Assembly (NCBI RefSeq): GCF_000430665.1
Contig: NZ_AUML01000003.1
Coordinates: 124,001 to 188,000, forward strand
Reading direction: 5' to 3'
Length of the DNA stretch: 64,000 bases
Source: Aquimarina muelleri DSM 19832
Lineage (GTDB): Bacteria; Bacteroidota; Bacteroidia; Flavobacteriales; Flavobacteriaceae
Positions 57,501-61,500 of the stretch are shown here, piece by piece; within the stretch, counting starts at the first letter, position 1; each line of letters begins with the position of its first letter. Made by a program: the position numbers and the translations under genes. The notes below the pieces were generated by a model that saw only the letters and a list, made by a program, of their open reading frames with translations, ran no database searches and was not told where the DNA came from.

Positions 57501-58330
57501 TTTCCAAAAAGAACATCATTTGTATTATTGTACTTCTGCAATACTATTCCCCATGCACATTGAAATAAATTGTTTACTGTAATTTTATTTTCATTAGCAA
57601 AGTCACTGATTTTCTCATATAAGGATTTCTCGAATGTATAATTCGCTATTTTTAGTTCTGCAGCATCTTTAGTGTTTGTATGCTTTTTGGGCATAGTAGA
57701 CTGTAACGTATAGTCTTTTATATAATTTTTCCAAAAATTAAGTCCTTCTTCTTTATTCTGAGTATTTAACCAATTAAGGTATTGGTCAAACTGTATGATT
57801 GGCTCATTATTTACAGGCTTATTTTGCACTAATGCGCCATACATTTCAAAAAAAGAATTTAATACAATACTGTTACTCCATCCATCTAAAATAATATGAT
57901 GAGTACTCCAAACCACTACATATTCTTGTTCGTTCTTTTTTAGAATAGATAAACGTGTCGGAATCTCTTTTTCTAAATCAAACCCTTGATTAATATCATC
58001 TTGTATAAAATTTTGTTGGTAGGTAGTTTTCTCTTTTTTTGATAAACCATCAATTTCTTTATATATAATCTTTGCGTTAACTTTTTTAAGAACTACTCTT
58101 TTTGGTTTTTCAATATTCTTATATATAAAAATGGATCTAAAAAGATCATATTTCTCTATAAGAAGATTAAAACTCTTCTCACACTTTTCTATGTCTAATT
58201 TTCCTTTTAAGATAAAAGACATTTGTTCAAAATAGGCACTAGAATTTTTGTTATATATATGCTCAAAGAACATTCCTTCTTGCATAGAAGTTAACGGATA
58301 TATTTTTTGAATTTCAAGTTTCTTCTTCAT
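32756..58330 (-). CDS. Seven-module non-ribosomal peptide synthetase, 8,524 residues
   Basis: Cytoplasmic multi-enzyme of about 0.95 MDa in one uninterrupted frame. Layout (residues, approximate): C1 1-440, A1 470-965, T1 985-1055; C2, A2, T2, E2 1060-2545; C3, A3, T3 2570-3615; C4, A4, T4 3625-4655; C5, A5, T5, E5 4660-6175; C6, A6, T6 6195-7245; C7, A7, T7 7255-8280; TE 8295-8524. Every C and E domain keeps HHxxxDG. T domains before E read GGDSI, others GGHSL, the last GGNSM. The TE nucleophile is in GHSLGG near 8366. C1, C3 and C6 are D-accepting in style (YPL-type start, HHxxxDGW); the others are L-accepting (SSAQ start). Predicted order: basic, D-Val-like, Ile, Leu, D-basic, Thr, unknown. 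It starts with a D-accepting C, so it extends a chain from the upstream synthetase. Confidence 0.97.
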   Translation of the reverse strand: MKKKLEIQKIYPLTSMQEGMFFEHIYNKNSSAYFEQMSFILKGKLDIEKCEKSFNLLIEKYDLFRSIFIYKNIEKPKRVVLKKVNAKIIYKEIDGLSKKEKTTYQQNFIQDDINQGFDLEKEIPTRLSILKKNEQEYVVVWSTHHIILDGWSNSIVLNSFFEMYGALVQNKPVNNEPIIQFDQYLNWLNTQNKEEGLNFWKNYIKDYTLQSTMPKKHTNTKDAAELKIANYTFEKSLYEKISDFANENKITVNNLFQCAWGIVLQKYNNTNDVLFGNVVSGRNPEVSGVEEMVGLFINTIPVRVTATSETTCIDLIKEINQQTLAAQSYEYFPLHEIQIASELKNELIDNILVFENYPLSEEVGKMGLEEALSLKIEDVKLFTQTSYNFDVTVVPGKNLVVEIYYNSLIYDSSIASQVPEQLAKIIATIIDKPNTVVQDISIISDEEVTHQLGFNQTYLEVDKEITFHQLFEAQCIKTPEQIAVVFEEEELTYNELNNRANQLAAVLLKKGVQPDEIIGIYAKRNITTIVSVLAVLKAGGAYLPLDISYPEDRISYMIASSGTNKILTQSELSDTINYKGDFINVGTIEWSKEQVAEVTSAVNSHNLAYVIFTSGSTGKPKGVMVEHRNFVNNTFAWRNDFKLGDINPNLLQMAGFSFDVFCGDLGRSLLNGGTLVICPDHLKLDWKALYQLVDSHKITLFEATPALVIPFLEYIYENKLHLEHLKLVSIGSDVCRMKDFKEVVSRFGNDIRIINSYGVTEATVDTTYYEKPAEELDSIGNVPIGKPMSNMQCYILDKAMNMLPIGVVGELYIGGEGVARGYLNKQYVEETEKLTIDRFVPNPYISGTRLYKTGDLAKWLPDGNVAFLGREDFQVKVRGYRIEVGEIEDTLLKHPDIVQTVVTATKDNDELYYLTAYYELINNTVTDEEKANIQESVRLFLEKSLPDYMVPAYFMQLEQIPLTANRKIDRKQLPLPTGMQWQSQTVIPPTNDTEEKLVQLWQSLLNIDDVGIDNDFFEMGGHSLKILTLSSKIKKEFEIEINISSLFELRTIRKQAAYITRADSSQYIDILPLPVQEYYELSSAQKRMYALQQIDEESTVYNTIDFALIEGNLDIDTLEKAFIQIIDEHETLRTSFDIVENRPVQYIHKQVDFKLDYEKTTSLEIDTVVSDFIAPFNLKSPGLFKVKIVEINDKEITQYLLVISMHHIISDGVSSAILIEQLCTLYEGGILKPLKVQYKDFAKWQNELYGTEAIIKHQKYWLEEFKNEIPVLELPTDFPRPAIQSFEGEKHTIELDKSLVYGIQKLANQEGTTSFMVLFAAYYVTLSKYTNQEDIVVGSVTSGRNHVDIENMIGMFVNTFAIRTFPSGEKSFTTFLDEVKKKITNALDHQDFPFDALVEALDVKRDSSRNPLFDTLFTIQDFAKEDITLDQIKIKPYEAKGTTSNFDLSVFCAEVEDQIWLNIEYCVQLFKEETIIRLAEHFKNVLRAIISDPSRKLDEVEMISKEETKCILHEFNNTTVQYPKDKTIQELFTEQAHKTPDTIAIGYYEKTLIYKELEQQSNQVANALTVLGVKKGETVGLMFNRSIEMIVTILGILKTGAVYLPLSPKSPKETTRYIIEDTKTKVVVLEQQYDQIFKESSWYKGELLFYTDNNLQYPTKYKCKDLINGGDLCYIMYTSGSTGQPKGVLIEHKNVVRLVKNCTYMRLNKETRFLQTGAPVFDATTIEIWGSLLNGGSLFMVDDDTLLDVKDLGQSIDKYAINTLWLTSSLFNQLVNQDHTIFKTLEYLLVGGDKLSPNHINKVRKAYPLLKLINGYGPTENTTFSTTHLIQQQYNDTIPIGKPISNSTAYICNQLIQLQPIGVVGELLVGGDGVARGYLNNKALTKEKFIESPFKENEKLYRTGDLARWLPDGTIDFMGRVDNQVKIRGFRIEPEEVTHHILNHQSIKECVVTVAGEHDKYLCAYYVSKETTTGDALRKYLSEHLPHYMIPSFFVALDQLPLNANGKVDRKALPIPEVSQEETYIAPVTDHEIQLTKAWEEVLGIEKISVNSNFFNIGGDSIKAIQVTAKLAKVNLQIKVRDLFEYPTIKELSKCVVVGVSILAEQGEITGEVSLTPIQQWFFKEDLIDENHFNQSIMLFKAEGFDLEILNTVFKEIVSHHDMLRTVFIAKNSSEILPVQKIEPVTENLYEVSVIDLTEDQSPNDTIEKEAQKIQKSIDLSIAPIKITLFKTNQGDHLLLVIHHLVIDGVSWRLLLEDFSIAYEQKRNEDKIILQHKTTSFKQWSKSLSEYAENSKELQKEVNYWKKIENTHFATLPKDYKPETKTLRDTEVVSIKLSKKDTNALLKKANKAYTTEVNDILLAALSKTIAQWTQEKEVCIMMEGHGRENIIDTVDISRTIGWFTSMYPLHLTVEELDLPMLISQTKENSRRIPNKGIGYGLLKYLKQENSIDFTIKPEIVFNYLGQFNEEASSDLFDISPLKTGDEESEDNTAKYALEVSGMIADDSLGIDFLFNSKEFKNTTISKLAKQFKKNLKEIIEHCALQEKTIATPSDYNLDIELSTLAKINDTVQGLIGQQSYIDKIYPLSGMQEGLYFHALYEASKTMYFEQSNMEVKGELNKDFINKAFNILIKRHDVLRTLFISSQIPKPLQVVIKERPSIVNYQDIQILSDTDKLQFKEQFLSKDRERGFDLEKDQLIRMAILDYGSNHYEVVISLHHIIMDGWSLGIIMGEFFHIYNSLNAGSEISLETNGQFGNYIKWLESQDKEEALQYWQNYLEGYEETATLPSFVKKTTQSYTANQYTFKLDKTVTRDLENLAKENSTTLNTVIQGLWGTILQRYNNTDDVVFGTIVSGRPPEVKNIEQTVGLFINAIPVRVTSQNNQSFTEILQKLQEQIGKSQKYDFVPLADIQSRTVLTNNLLDHLLVFENYPVYQEKNDLEMPEDSDVEMVYADHFWQTNYDFTIAVIPGDELIFNIGYNSTVYAEETIQSIGDHVIQLVEGILKNPTNFVHDHSLLTEVEEKEIQSLNDTTTAYPKDKTIHQLFEEQVEIDPASIALRYHQIDFTYQEINDKANRIAHLLLESEVKNGDVIAMLFDRSPEMIITILGILKTGAAYLPIDPQYPEERIQYLLEDSGTQILLTQKKFSNSIANKINTIVFEDIDLEKYPEHNPEHTGSSKDLCYMIYTSGSTGKPKGVLTSHYNVTRVVQSTNYIDINKKDKILQLSNYAFDGSVFDIYGALLSGAMLVMIDKSEFLDINSLSNSIQNNNISVFFVTTAMFNTIVDVNIGCLNKVRKILFGGENVSIKHVQKAFEALGENRIIHVYGPTESTVYATYYPVNAISDYETTIPIGKPLSNTIAVVVDKWGNIQPKGALGELLLSGDGLADGYWKNKELTEEKFKLDFDTKIDQLGIGRYYSTGDVVRWSQDLNIEFIGRTDDQLKIRGFRIELGEIYDQLIGYEPIKEAVIKVWSDPQHNPHICAYYVTNSEEVSVNDIKEYMTKSLPIFMIPGYFIKIDQLPLTINGKINKKALPEPQFKERVYEAPSNNVEESLVQIWQNILNIEQIGVGDNFFELGGHSLKAIYLNSRISKEFDIIMPIAKIFEKPTIKELARYIATLDVSLYKEIKKAPDQEYYEVSSAQKRIFILSQFDDAGINYNMPNAVIIKGEIDVKRLEGAFIKLIQRHESLRTSFSIIEDRPSQIIHATVPFALDSITTTESELSDIYQEFVIPFDITQPGLFRMKLAVLKDLDIPQAVLFYDMHHIISDGVSMGILIQELGALYDGIQLPELHIQYRDYAVWQNELLNSDKITNQKNYWQKQFEGELPVLQLATDHPRPAVQQFDGTTIAFEINETIVQSIKTVAKEESASLFMTLLAGYTLLLHKYTGQEDIIVGTPISGRAQLDIERVIGMFVNTLAIRNHPNPNQTFRELLQEVKENSIQAFDHQDYQFDELVEALDIPRDLSRNPLFDTIFTLQNLDEEVEQQGELQIEPYESEGVTSKVDITITCQEKEGKILGEVEYATALFHKNTIERLIKHFIHILENVASLPDKKNKEIQLITNTELQEVFNEFNTPIQNFGLSNICEVFETYYHQTPDQLAIVTEEETYTYKELHEASNKLAAYLHKKGVIPGSLVAVCLDRSADMIITLLAILKCKSAYVPIDPTYPHNRISYIIENSEAVLLVTNTASCPKNIVVQNIILEEQRDVIAQEKIEFDLPKINSEDIAYVIYTSGTTGKPKGVMITHHSIANLIGWHIQAYKVTNKSIASVMAGVGFDAFTWEIWPYLCAGATLNIVPIETKLNLEKLVSYIVSNKISHSFIATALVPDFIELTRYKTTPLAYILTGGDSLARIKVADLDYKVVNNYGPTENTVVATAYEVQEKDKNDFPFIGRPIANTQAYILDEHLNVLPPGVIGELYLAGKGLAKGYYNDTKLTASKFIYHTINKKETRLYKTGDLARWNSDGIIAFVGRKDQQVQLRGYRIELKEIEETLVQCEQVKQSVVLLQNQEDIGSKELVAFVVLNQGSELSGIKQYLGTHLPEYMIPSHIIEISEIPLTANGKINNKSLLELKTPKREQKIHVPPSNEIEATLVDIWKEVLQVEQVSILDNFFELGGHSLKVILFISKITRTLEVEVTVPDVFRHPVLKELASFIDKAEKISIVTITPVEKKPYYKVSSAQRRLYALQQFDLESTGYNMPGAFILNTDVDKVQFQKVFEKLIQRHESLRTSFDLIEDELVQIVHDSIDFQIQYDTILQKDLYDYAITHIQPFDLSKVPLLRVTLLEITDASGPQYLVVFDMHHSISDGLSMDILLREFALLYEGEKLVDLPLQYKDFSAWQHEQLSTENVAKQSAYWLERFKGKIPVLDMPLDYNRPVMQSSEGNTIIFELEILTSQKLKELAQTNGATLYMLLLAIYNVLLYKYTGQKDIIVGTPSAGRKHKVLEGIIGMFINTLAMRNHIVSEKSFITYLEEVKQNSMNAFEYQEYQFDDLVDQLNIEKDTSRNPLFDTMFSLQNFGDEEKEIENNLVTPFEFDTKSAQFDISLDCYEEAGTIKGRLNYCTKLFAESTMRRFIVHFKNVIQQIVTNPEKSIDTIQLVTEDEIHLLVREFNNSRSIFEEKTSIIEFFEAQVEQIPNQVAVVLGGTEEKITYLQLNQRANYLGQKLIDQGVTNNSIVGVYAEKSIETIIAVIAILKSGGAFLPLASSYPEDRIKYMIESSGAELVLCGKTLNQNISDKIKCISIQDIEWSDEVCPNLTIERQADDLAYVIYTSGSTGRPKGVMVTHQNFINNTYAWRKDFLDDPAIQPNILQMAGISFDVFCSDLARALTNGGQLVLCPETMRLDWDALYHLINTYSIGLFESTPALIIPFMNHIYENQLQVDSLKLLILGSDICPMEGFKEIVARFGKQMRVINSYGVTEATIDSSFYEATISDMGQGGNVPIGKPMANMQLYVLDSMMNTQPIGVTGELYIGGTGVAKGYLNEINPEEAIKLTNERFVENPFATEGKLYKTGDLAKWLPDGNLSFLGREDFQVKVRGYRVEIGEIEDKLLHYSDIKETVVVAHKDRLENIYLCAYYTVNKNEAEPINIEVEKLRSYLSEILPDFMIPAYFMQLEEMPLTPNGKVNRKGMPLPEWKLEDKTAYVPPKTETEKILVAIWEEVLDIEKIGITNNFFISGGDSIKAIMIAARLKKQGLKLAIRHLFEYPTIQYLAKHVKEVGQIKADQNIVEGEVNLTPIQQEFFVNIDEGLHHYNQSMMLYKKEGFDAAMVKEVMTKIVEHHDALRTVFKAEKSEETNKVSYTAYNRGVEKDVFDFTSIDIETDDGYEAQIETKATEIQSSLNITDGPLIHIALFKTNKGDHLLLAIHHLLIDGVSWRIILEDFEQLYTQIVNEKPTVIEEKSTSYKEWSEALYQYALHDDQLKEEQKYWEEIVNIQCPPLPKDKEISYSRHGDSDTYSVSLSPEQTNHLMTTVHEAYHTEMNDILLTALGFALNEWSGQQKFFINLEGHGREEIIENVDITRTVGWFTSEFPVVLDTTEVIYIGQQIKEVKENLRAIPNKGIGFGILKYIAQNKTISIPINKEISFNYLGQINSQSKEEKGVFEMSSISSGEQISAEKHNEISLDINAVIVDDEFHVNITYNENEFLEESISRFGKLFQKQLIQVIDHCLDKKYPEKTPSDLGLSISLEEYDLILSKTKRLAEEGEGIENIYSLSPMQENMLFYFLYNDKSAEGYVDQSVYSISGNIEIPAIEEALDKLIQKYAVLRTVFIYNEVSKPLQIVLKSRKGKVQFQDISHLSIEAQKSYEENIKKQERLTGFDLTEDVLTKLFVIQKDIDTYSVIWTTHHVVIDGWSNGIVSLDFFTIYNAIISNTSFITKETYPFSNYIKWLQKQNKKQGLSYWNSYLENYDQMVGLPKYKNEQITDNTYEVAEYYLTIPEDKTKRLNKLATDNQVTLNTVIQCLWGVLLQKYNNTNDVVFGAVVSGRPPEIEGTEEIVGIFINTTPIRIIADSDTSFNTLIQQSRDSSLEASNYQHLTLADVQSQSQLGSQLFDHIMAFENFPIAEGLQGVNDQGNNTIEIEDQFTQTNYDLNLIISPADELFFNFSYNRSAYNETSIVSMTQHLMQMIDQVIAKPEINLKNIILLSKEEEEEIITTNTSIQNVTYPTSETIVSLFEKIVNKTPQNIAVTYQDESLTYYELNKKVNQVANLLIEKGVVADDLVPICIDRSLEMMIGLLGILKAGGAYVPIDPAYPKERIEYIMKDVNAKICITKSIYTDFIEIEESFTIICLDDWSAIAKKPTDNPKINIAPNNLAYVIYTSGTTGKPKGVLIEHRNIVRLYITETPLFDFNTKDVWTMFHSFCFDFSVWEMYGALLYGGRLVIVPKEIAPNTIAFANLLSKEGVTILNQTPSVFYKLQDYVIANQLKLNVRTIIYGGEALSLERLQSWKTQYPACKLINMYGITETTVHVTYKEVLQEDIDKGISNIGVPIPTLSCYVLDQDLNLLPNGVAGELHVGGAGLARGYLNKKDLTNQKFITNPFNRKEQLYKSGDLVRCLSDGSFEYLGRIDRQVKVRGYRIELSEIESILLKHSEVKNVAVMVQNQNTDNPQIVAYIEKDDAIVNKEELKSIASIYLPSYMVPTKFITLPFFPITSNGKLDRKQLEKEGKTQDKEKERVIATTDTEIQLTSIWSKLLDIDNIGVEDDFFELGGHSLMTIYMVSEIQKIFQVEVSLVQIFEKRIIKELARYIEEADQSEYISIERIEKSEYYNVSAAQNRIYALHQFDQQGTGYNIPNAIWIEGNVDINRLEKAFRTLIDRHEAFKTTFKLQNNKPVQIIQDTVAFEIVKQTSKLEDLELVFDQFVRPFDLEKAPLFRVQLVRLEGDLTNRCLLMIDIHHIIADGASMNIFINELSLIYENNRLPEQQITYKDFAVWHNSILNTDSAQKQKQYWKQQFDGEIPILNLPTDYARPVIQSFEGKTIDFDLDSELSEALQQLAEKHNATLFMVLLGAFNVLLYKYTNQKDVVVGSPALGRRHADLENVIGMFVNTLALRNKIDENTTFIEFLENIKSNALAAFENQDYQFDALVEDLNLRRDMSRNPLFDVMFIMENGSSEKIISEDILFTPFDIAHEVSKFDISLTCTKNENELCAAIEYSTSLFKEETIQRFITHFIEVLRSITEQPSVQLKTIEILQPSERDQILHEFNTICIDPKEKSVYELFEEKYRVSPNKTALVYKEEELSYQEVYDKVHELASILREKGVKSEVCVGMMVKRSPLMIIGILAILKSGGAYVPISPSYPEERVNYISKDSEMKIILVDDEVSSNISVDILDISKPFNVPSEIIKWKQINNPKSLAYIIYTSGSTGNPKGVMIENRSVVHLLTNLEELYPMQETDAFLLKTNYTFDVSVPELFGWFVGNGKLVILEEGDEKNPSKIVQTLSDNKVTHLNFSPSMFKLFVEHVSLEKISEKLKDLRYICLCGEVVTEEMATKYYETGISAQLDNIYGPTEDTVYATRYNINSTNIPSNIPIGRPLKNNQAYIVDEQMQLLPVGIVGELCLSGECLARGYVNLEEETSSKFVDHPFYSNKKMYKTGDLAKWLPDGEIEFLGRKDHQVKIRGFRIELGEIESNLHKHSKINDVIVIAREGKDQDKYLIAYYISDIEIEVDQLKNFLKKDLPEYMVPTHFIHLEAMPLNSSGKINRKELPLPNRAHLQNVEYLAPRNEVEEELARIYKEILELDKVGVIDNFFDLGGNSMKLIALLFKIKEQLKIELSIEKIFLNPTIEALAILLFENNENSEVLLLNKENDKKLFCLPPGSTLGAAYMQLSKSFDSLALYGFNYIKDSNNVEFYANTIVNIQEEGPYVLFGHSLGGVLSYHIILELEKQGKHVSDLILLDSRPSVMMTQTEEEMEHLEKEAEQKLIELIPDKQIRKTYLSKVVAYGNDMQKRQMNDKINANIHLITAEDVRSTPEVLHQMKEEWKKLTTKEFFVYDGKGPHEDMVDQGNVETNAIIIEEILNTINISISE
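36596..39748 (-). other. NRPS module 6 (C-A-T), threonine predicted
   Basis: Pocket residues D F W N I G M V H (K), identical to the classic threonine code. The C domain is of the D-accepting type, in agreement with the preceding epimerisation domain. A threonine here could supply the hydroxyl for macrolactone closure. Confidence 0.88.
39806..44353 (-). other. NRPS module 5 (C-A-T-E), basic residue predicted, epimerised
   Basis: Pocket residues D V S E L L S I D (K). Glu at 278 and Asp at 331 are the hallmark of ornithine/lysine-type pockets; the whole adenylation domain is very similar to that of module 1. The carrier motif is GGDSI and is followed by an intact epimerisation domain (HHLLIDG, EGHGREE, PNKGIGFG). 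Confidence 0.75.
44366..47458 (-). other. NRPS module 4 (C-A-T), leucine predicted
   Basis: Pocket residues D A W F L G N V V (K), identical to a common leucine code. L-accepting C domain; carrier motif GGHSL. Confidence 0.85.
47486..50623 (-). other. NRPS module 3 (C-A-T), isoleucine predicted
   Basis: Pocket residues D G F F L G V V Y (K), the standard isoleucine code. The C domain starts IYPLSGMQEGLYF and has HHIIMDGW, the D-accepting type expected after the epimerisation domain of module 2. Confidence 0.85.
50696..55153 (-). other. NRPS module 2 (C-A-T-E), valine-like residue predicted, epimerised
   Basis: Pocket residues D A I W L G G T F (K), one conservative change from the valine code D A F W x G G T F. 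Carrier motif GGDSI, then an epimerisation domain with HHLVIDG, EGHGREN and PNKGIGYG. Confidence 0.8.
55166..58330 (-). other. NRPS module 1 (C-A-T), basic residue predicted
   Basis: Pocket residues D V G E V I S V D (K), close to the ornithine code D V G E I G S I D, with the Glu278 and Asp331 pair for a side-chain amine. The C domain is the D-accepting type although no epimerisation domain precedes it in this protein, so its donor comes from another synthetase. The first 20 residues (MKKKLEIQKIYPL start) serve as a likely acceptor docking segment. Confidence 0.75.
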
Positions 58331-58500
58331 GAATTTGATTCTTTTGTGTGATTATTTTTAGCATAACTACTTCACTATTTTTAGAAAAACAGTGAAAAGT
58401 GTTTTGCTTAGACACATTATGCTTTTAGTCTAGTGCCTATTGAAGATATTTATTGTATTGCTATTTTTTTTAGCAGATTTGCTTTTAATAAGAGTACTAT

Positions 58501-58531
58501 TAATGTGATAACTAAAACGAATATCACATTA
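58501..58531. repeat. Perfect 10-bp inverted repeat in the cluster
   Basis: TAATGTGATA (58501-58510) and TATCACATTA (58522-58531) with an 11-nt spacer, between the exporter stop codon and the large NRPS start. No T-run follows, so an operator-like or RNA-stability role is as likely as termination. Confidence 0.45.
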
Positions 58532-58574
58532 CAAAATCAGATCTATAAATATTGTGGCTCTTTTGATGGATTTA

Positions 58575-61500
58575 CTAATCCATTAGTAAAGGTTCTTCTT
58601 TTTTGTAATGTAACTCATCTACTTTTCCCATATCAAGTTTTACTATCTTATCTGCTACGTCAAAATAATGATCATCATGAGTAATAGCTATTACGATTTT
58701 CCCTTGATTTTTCATTTCAATTAGTAACTCTCTGTAGAAAAATTTTCTAAAATTAGGATCTTGATCTGCTGCCCATTCATCAAATAAGTATATAGGTTTA
58801 TCTTCTAGATAGCAACGTAATAAAGCTAATCTTTTTCTTTGACCTCTTGATAGGTCAATTGTAGAAAACTGCCCATTTTTAATCTCTACTTTTCCTTTTA
58901 ATTTTAGAACATTTAAATAATACTCTATCTTTTCTTCTTTTCCTTCTAAGTTAACGTCATATAATTTCTTAAACATAAAAAAGTCATCAAAAACAGTAGA
59001 GTAATATTCTCCTAACTGATTACTATTTAACTTATTATCATTAACCATGATTTCTCCACTGTGTGGTTCATATAATCCTGTTAAAAGTCTAGAAAATGTT
59101 GTTTTTCCACTTCCATTACCTCCTACAATAAAAATAATTTCTCCTTTGTTTAACTCTAGGTTAATAGGTCCTATAGAGAAAGGAGGTTCTCCATCTTTTT
59201 GCTTATACGTAAATTCAATATTTGATATTTTAAGGCTCTCAACGATAGGTGAGGTCACGTTCTCTATTAAAAGTTCTTCTTCATTTTCTTCATTTCCTTT
59301 TAATTCTTCTAAAAATTCAGTTACTCTATTCCAAGAAATTTTAATTTGAAATATTTGAGGAATGGAGGACAGTAATTGGGATATTGGAGTGATGAGATAT
59401 AATACTACCATTGTAATGGACAACATAACTGTAAGACTTGTTTCTGGAAAAATAACTGGTACTATAAAACATGTAAATCCTAATACCGCAAATATTAAGG
59501 TATTTCCTATGATATATGCATTAATTAATTTTACAGCTCCAATCGCATTTTTATCTCTAAAACTTTCACATACCTCTTTTAGGTCGTTTTTATAATGCTC
59601 TCTCTTTTTATGTTGTAAACTAAGCTCTTTGAAGCCATCTATTAATCCATTTACTTTAAATAAATAGTCATCTATTGTATCTCTTGCATTTTCTAAATAC
59701 TCTTCTGCTTTGGTACTTATTGTTACATAAATAAATGCAATTACCGATGCTATTGCAAAAATCATTATAGTGATCCAAAATGCTGTTATAATAAGATATG
59801 ATAGTACTATTAATATGGTAAAAGAACTAATAAAAACCATAACTAACATATCTGCCATACCACCTATTTTAAAAGTATCATCATTTAAGGTGGATAAGAT
59901 TCTGCCTCTATTCATTTTCTCAAATCTTTGATAAGATGATGAAAGAACTTTATTAGCCAAAATCATACGTTTTTCATATATAAGCTGGTTGGTTAACCAA
60001 ATTAATCTGGTATGTGCTATCTTATGAGTAAATACATATACTGCCATTACCACTACAAATAGAGCTATCATATAAATTGGGTCTATACCAAAATGAAAAG
60101 CATTAGTTATAATTAATACAATTGCAGAATCTGAAAGCCCTGCAAATAAGCTTAAAATAATTAATGTAGGAAGTTTACTTTTTATTTCATTTTCTGATGG
60201 AAAAACGGTAGCCACAACATACACCCCATATAATCCTATTATGTTGAGAGCAACCATCCATAAAGCAGGTACTAAACTAGTTGGTGACCAACGAAGGATA
60301 TACATTTTTAGGGATTCTAAAGGTATGTTCATTGTCAACCAAAATCCCCCTATCATTGTAATCAAAATAAGACCTATAATAATTACTTTTGAACGCGTTT
60401 TCTTAGAAATCGCATGGTATCTTTGTTTTTTTCTAGTTACATTAAATACCGTATATAAAACGTATCCTATACTTACTGCTAGAAAAAATGCTAATACCAA
60501 TGAAATAATAGTATATACGTCTGCAGTCATTTGATTATCTTCTATCAAAGCTACCTGATATTCTTTTTCCTGTATTTTTTCTAGAATAGATACTCCTATT
60601 TCGCGTGTTATCCCACTATTTATATTTGCTAATATCCCAACAGAAACGTTATCCTTTTTATGAAATAACAAATAACTAGAAGATGCTGGATTTTCTCCTC
60701 TTTGATACATCAATCCATTACCTGTTATTGAAACATTCCATCCCATGTTATATGTATAACCTGCAGATGGATTACTTGATTTTATGTCTAAGTCTATTTG
60801 TTGTACTTGTAATATTATTTTTTGTAATGGTCCATTTCTTTCTCCTGATTGTAATTGTAACCATGTAGCCAGATCAGCTCCAGACATTCGTACTCCCCTA
60901 GCAGGAAGTTCATAACTTTGAAATTCTGTATTATATATACTTACTCCAAAAAAACCTTTCTTATACCCTGTAGAATCTGTAGAATCTTCATTAGATTTTA
61001 TAAATCCACTATCATGCATTCCTAATGGTTTGAAGATAGCGTCTATAATATAAGTTTCATAAGATTTCTTGGTTACTTGTTCAATAATAGTTGCTAAAAC
61101 AAATTCATTGATATCAGATTCTGAAAATACTTCTCCTGGTATACTAACTAAGTTTAGCTTAGAAGTTGTAATGACTCTTTTAAGATATTGTTCTCTGGTT
61201 TCTTCTTCCTTTTGTGTTGTAAACAGTAAGCTTTCTGAACTAAATCCACTATTTTGATACAATAAATGTTTGATCTGTACTTGTTGTACTGTTTTATTAT
61301 AAGAAGTAGCAAACCAAGGTAAATATTTAGATACTCTATCATTAATATTGATTTTACCTTTACCTTCTAAATCTAATATTGCCAAAGCACAAAAAGTTTT
61401 ACTCAGCTCTGCTATTTCAAAAGTTGATTTAGAATCGACAGCTACTTTTTGTTCTTTATTTAAATATCCAAAATTTCGAATCGTTTTCTGACCATTTTTT

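Noticed and set aside
32756..58330. Possible frameshift or fusion artefact in a gene this long
   Set aside because: The domain order is regular, every C, A, T, E and TE core motif is intact, and the frame is uninterrupted, so a single true gene is the simplest reading.
58501..58531. CRP/FNR-type operator
   Set aside because: The TGTGA and TCACA half-sites are about 15 nt apart rather than 6 nt, so the spacing does not fit that family.
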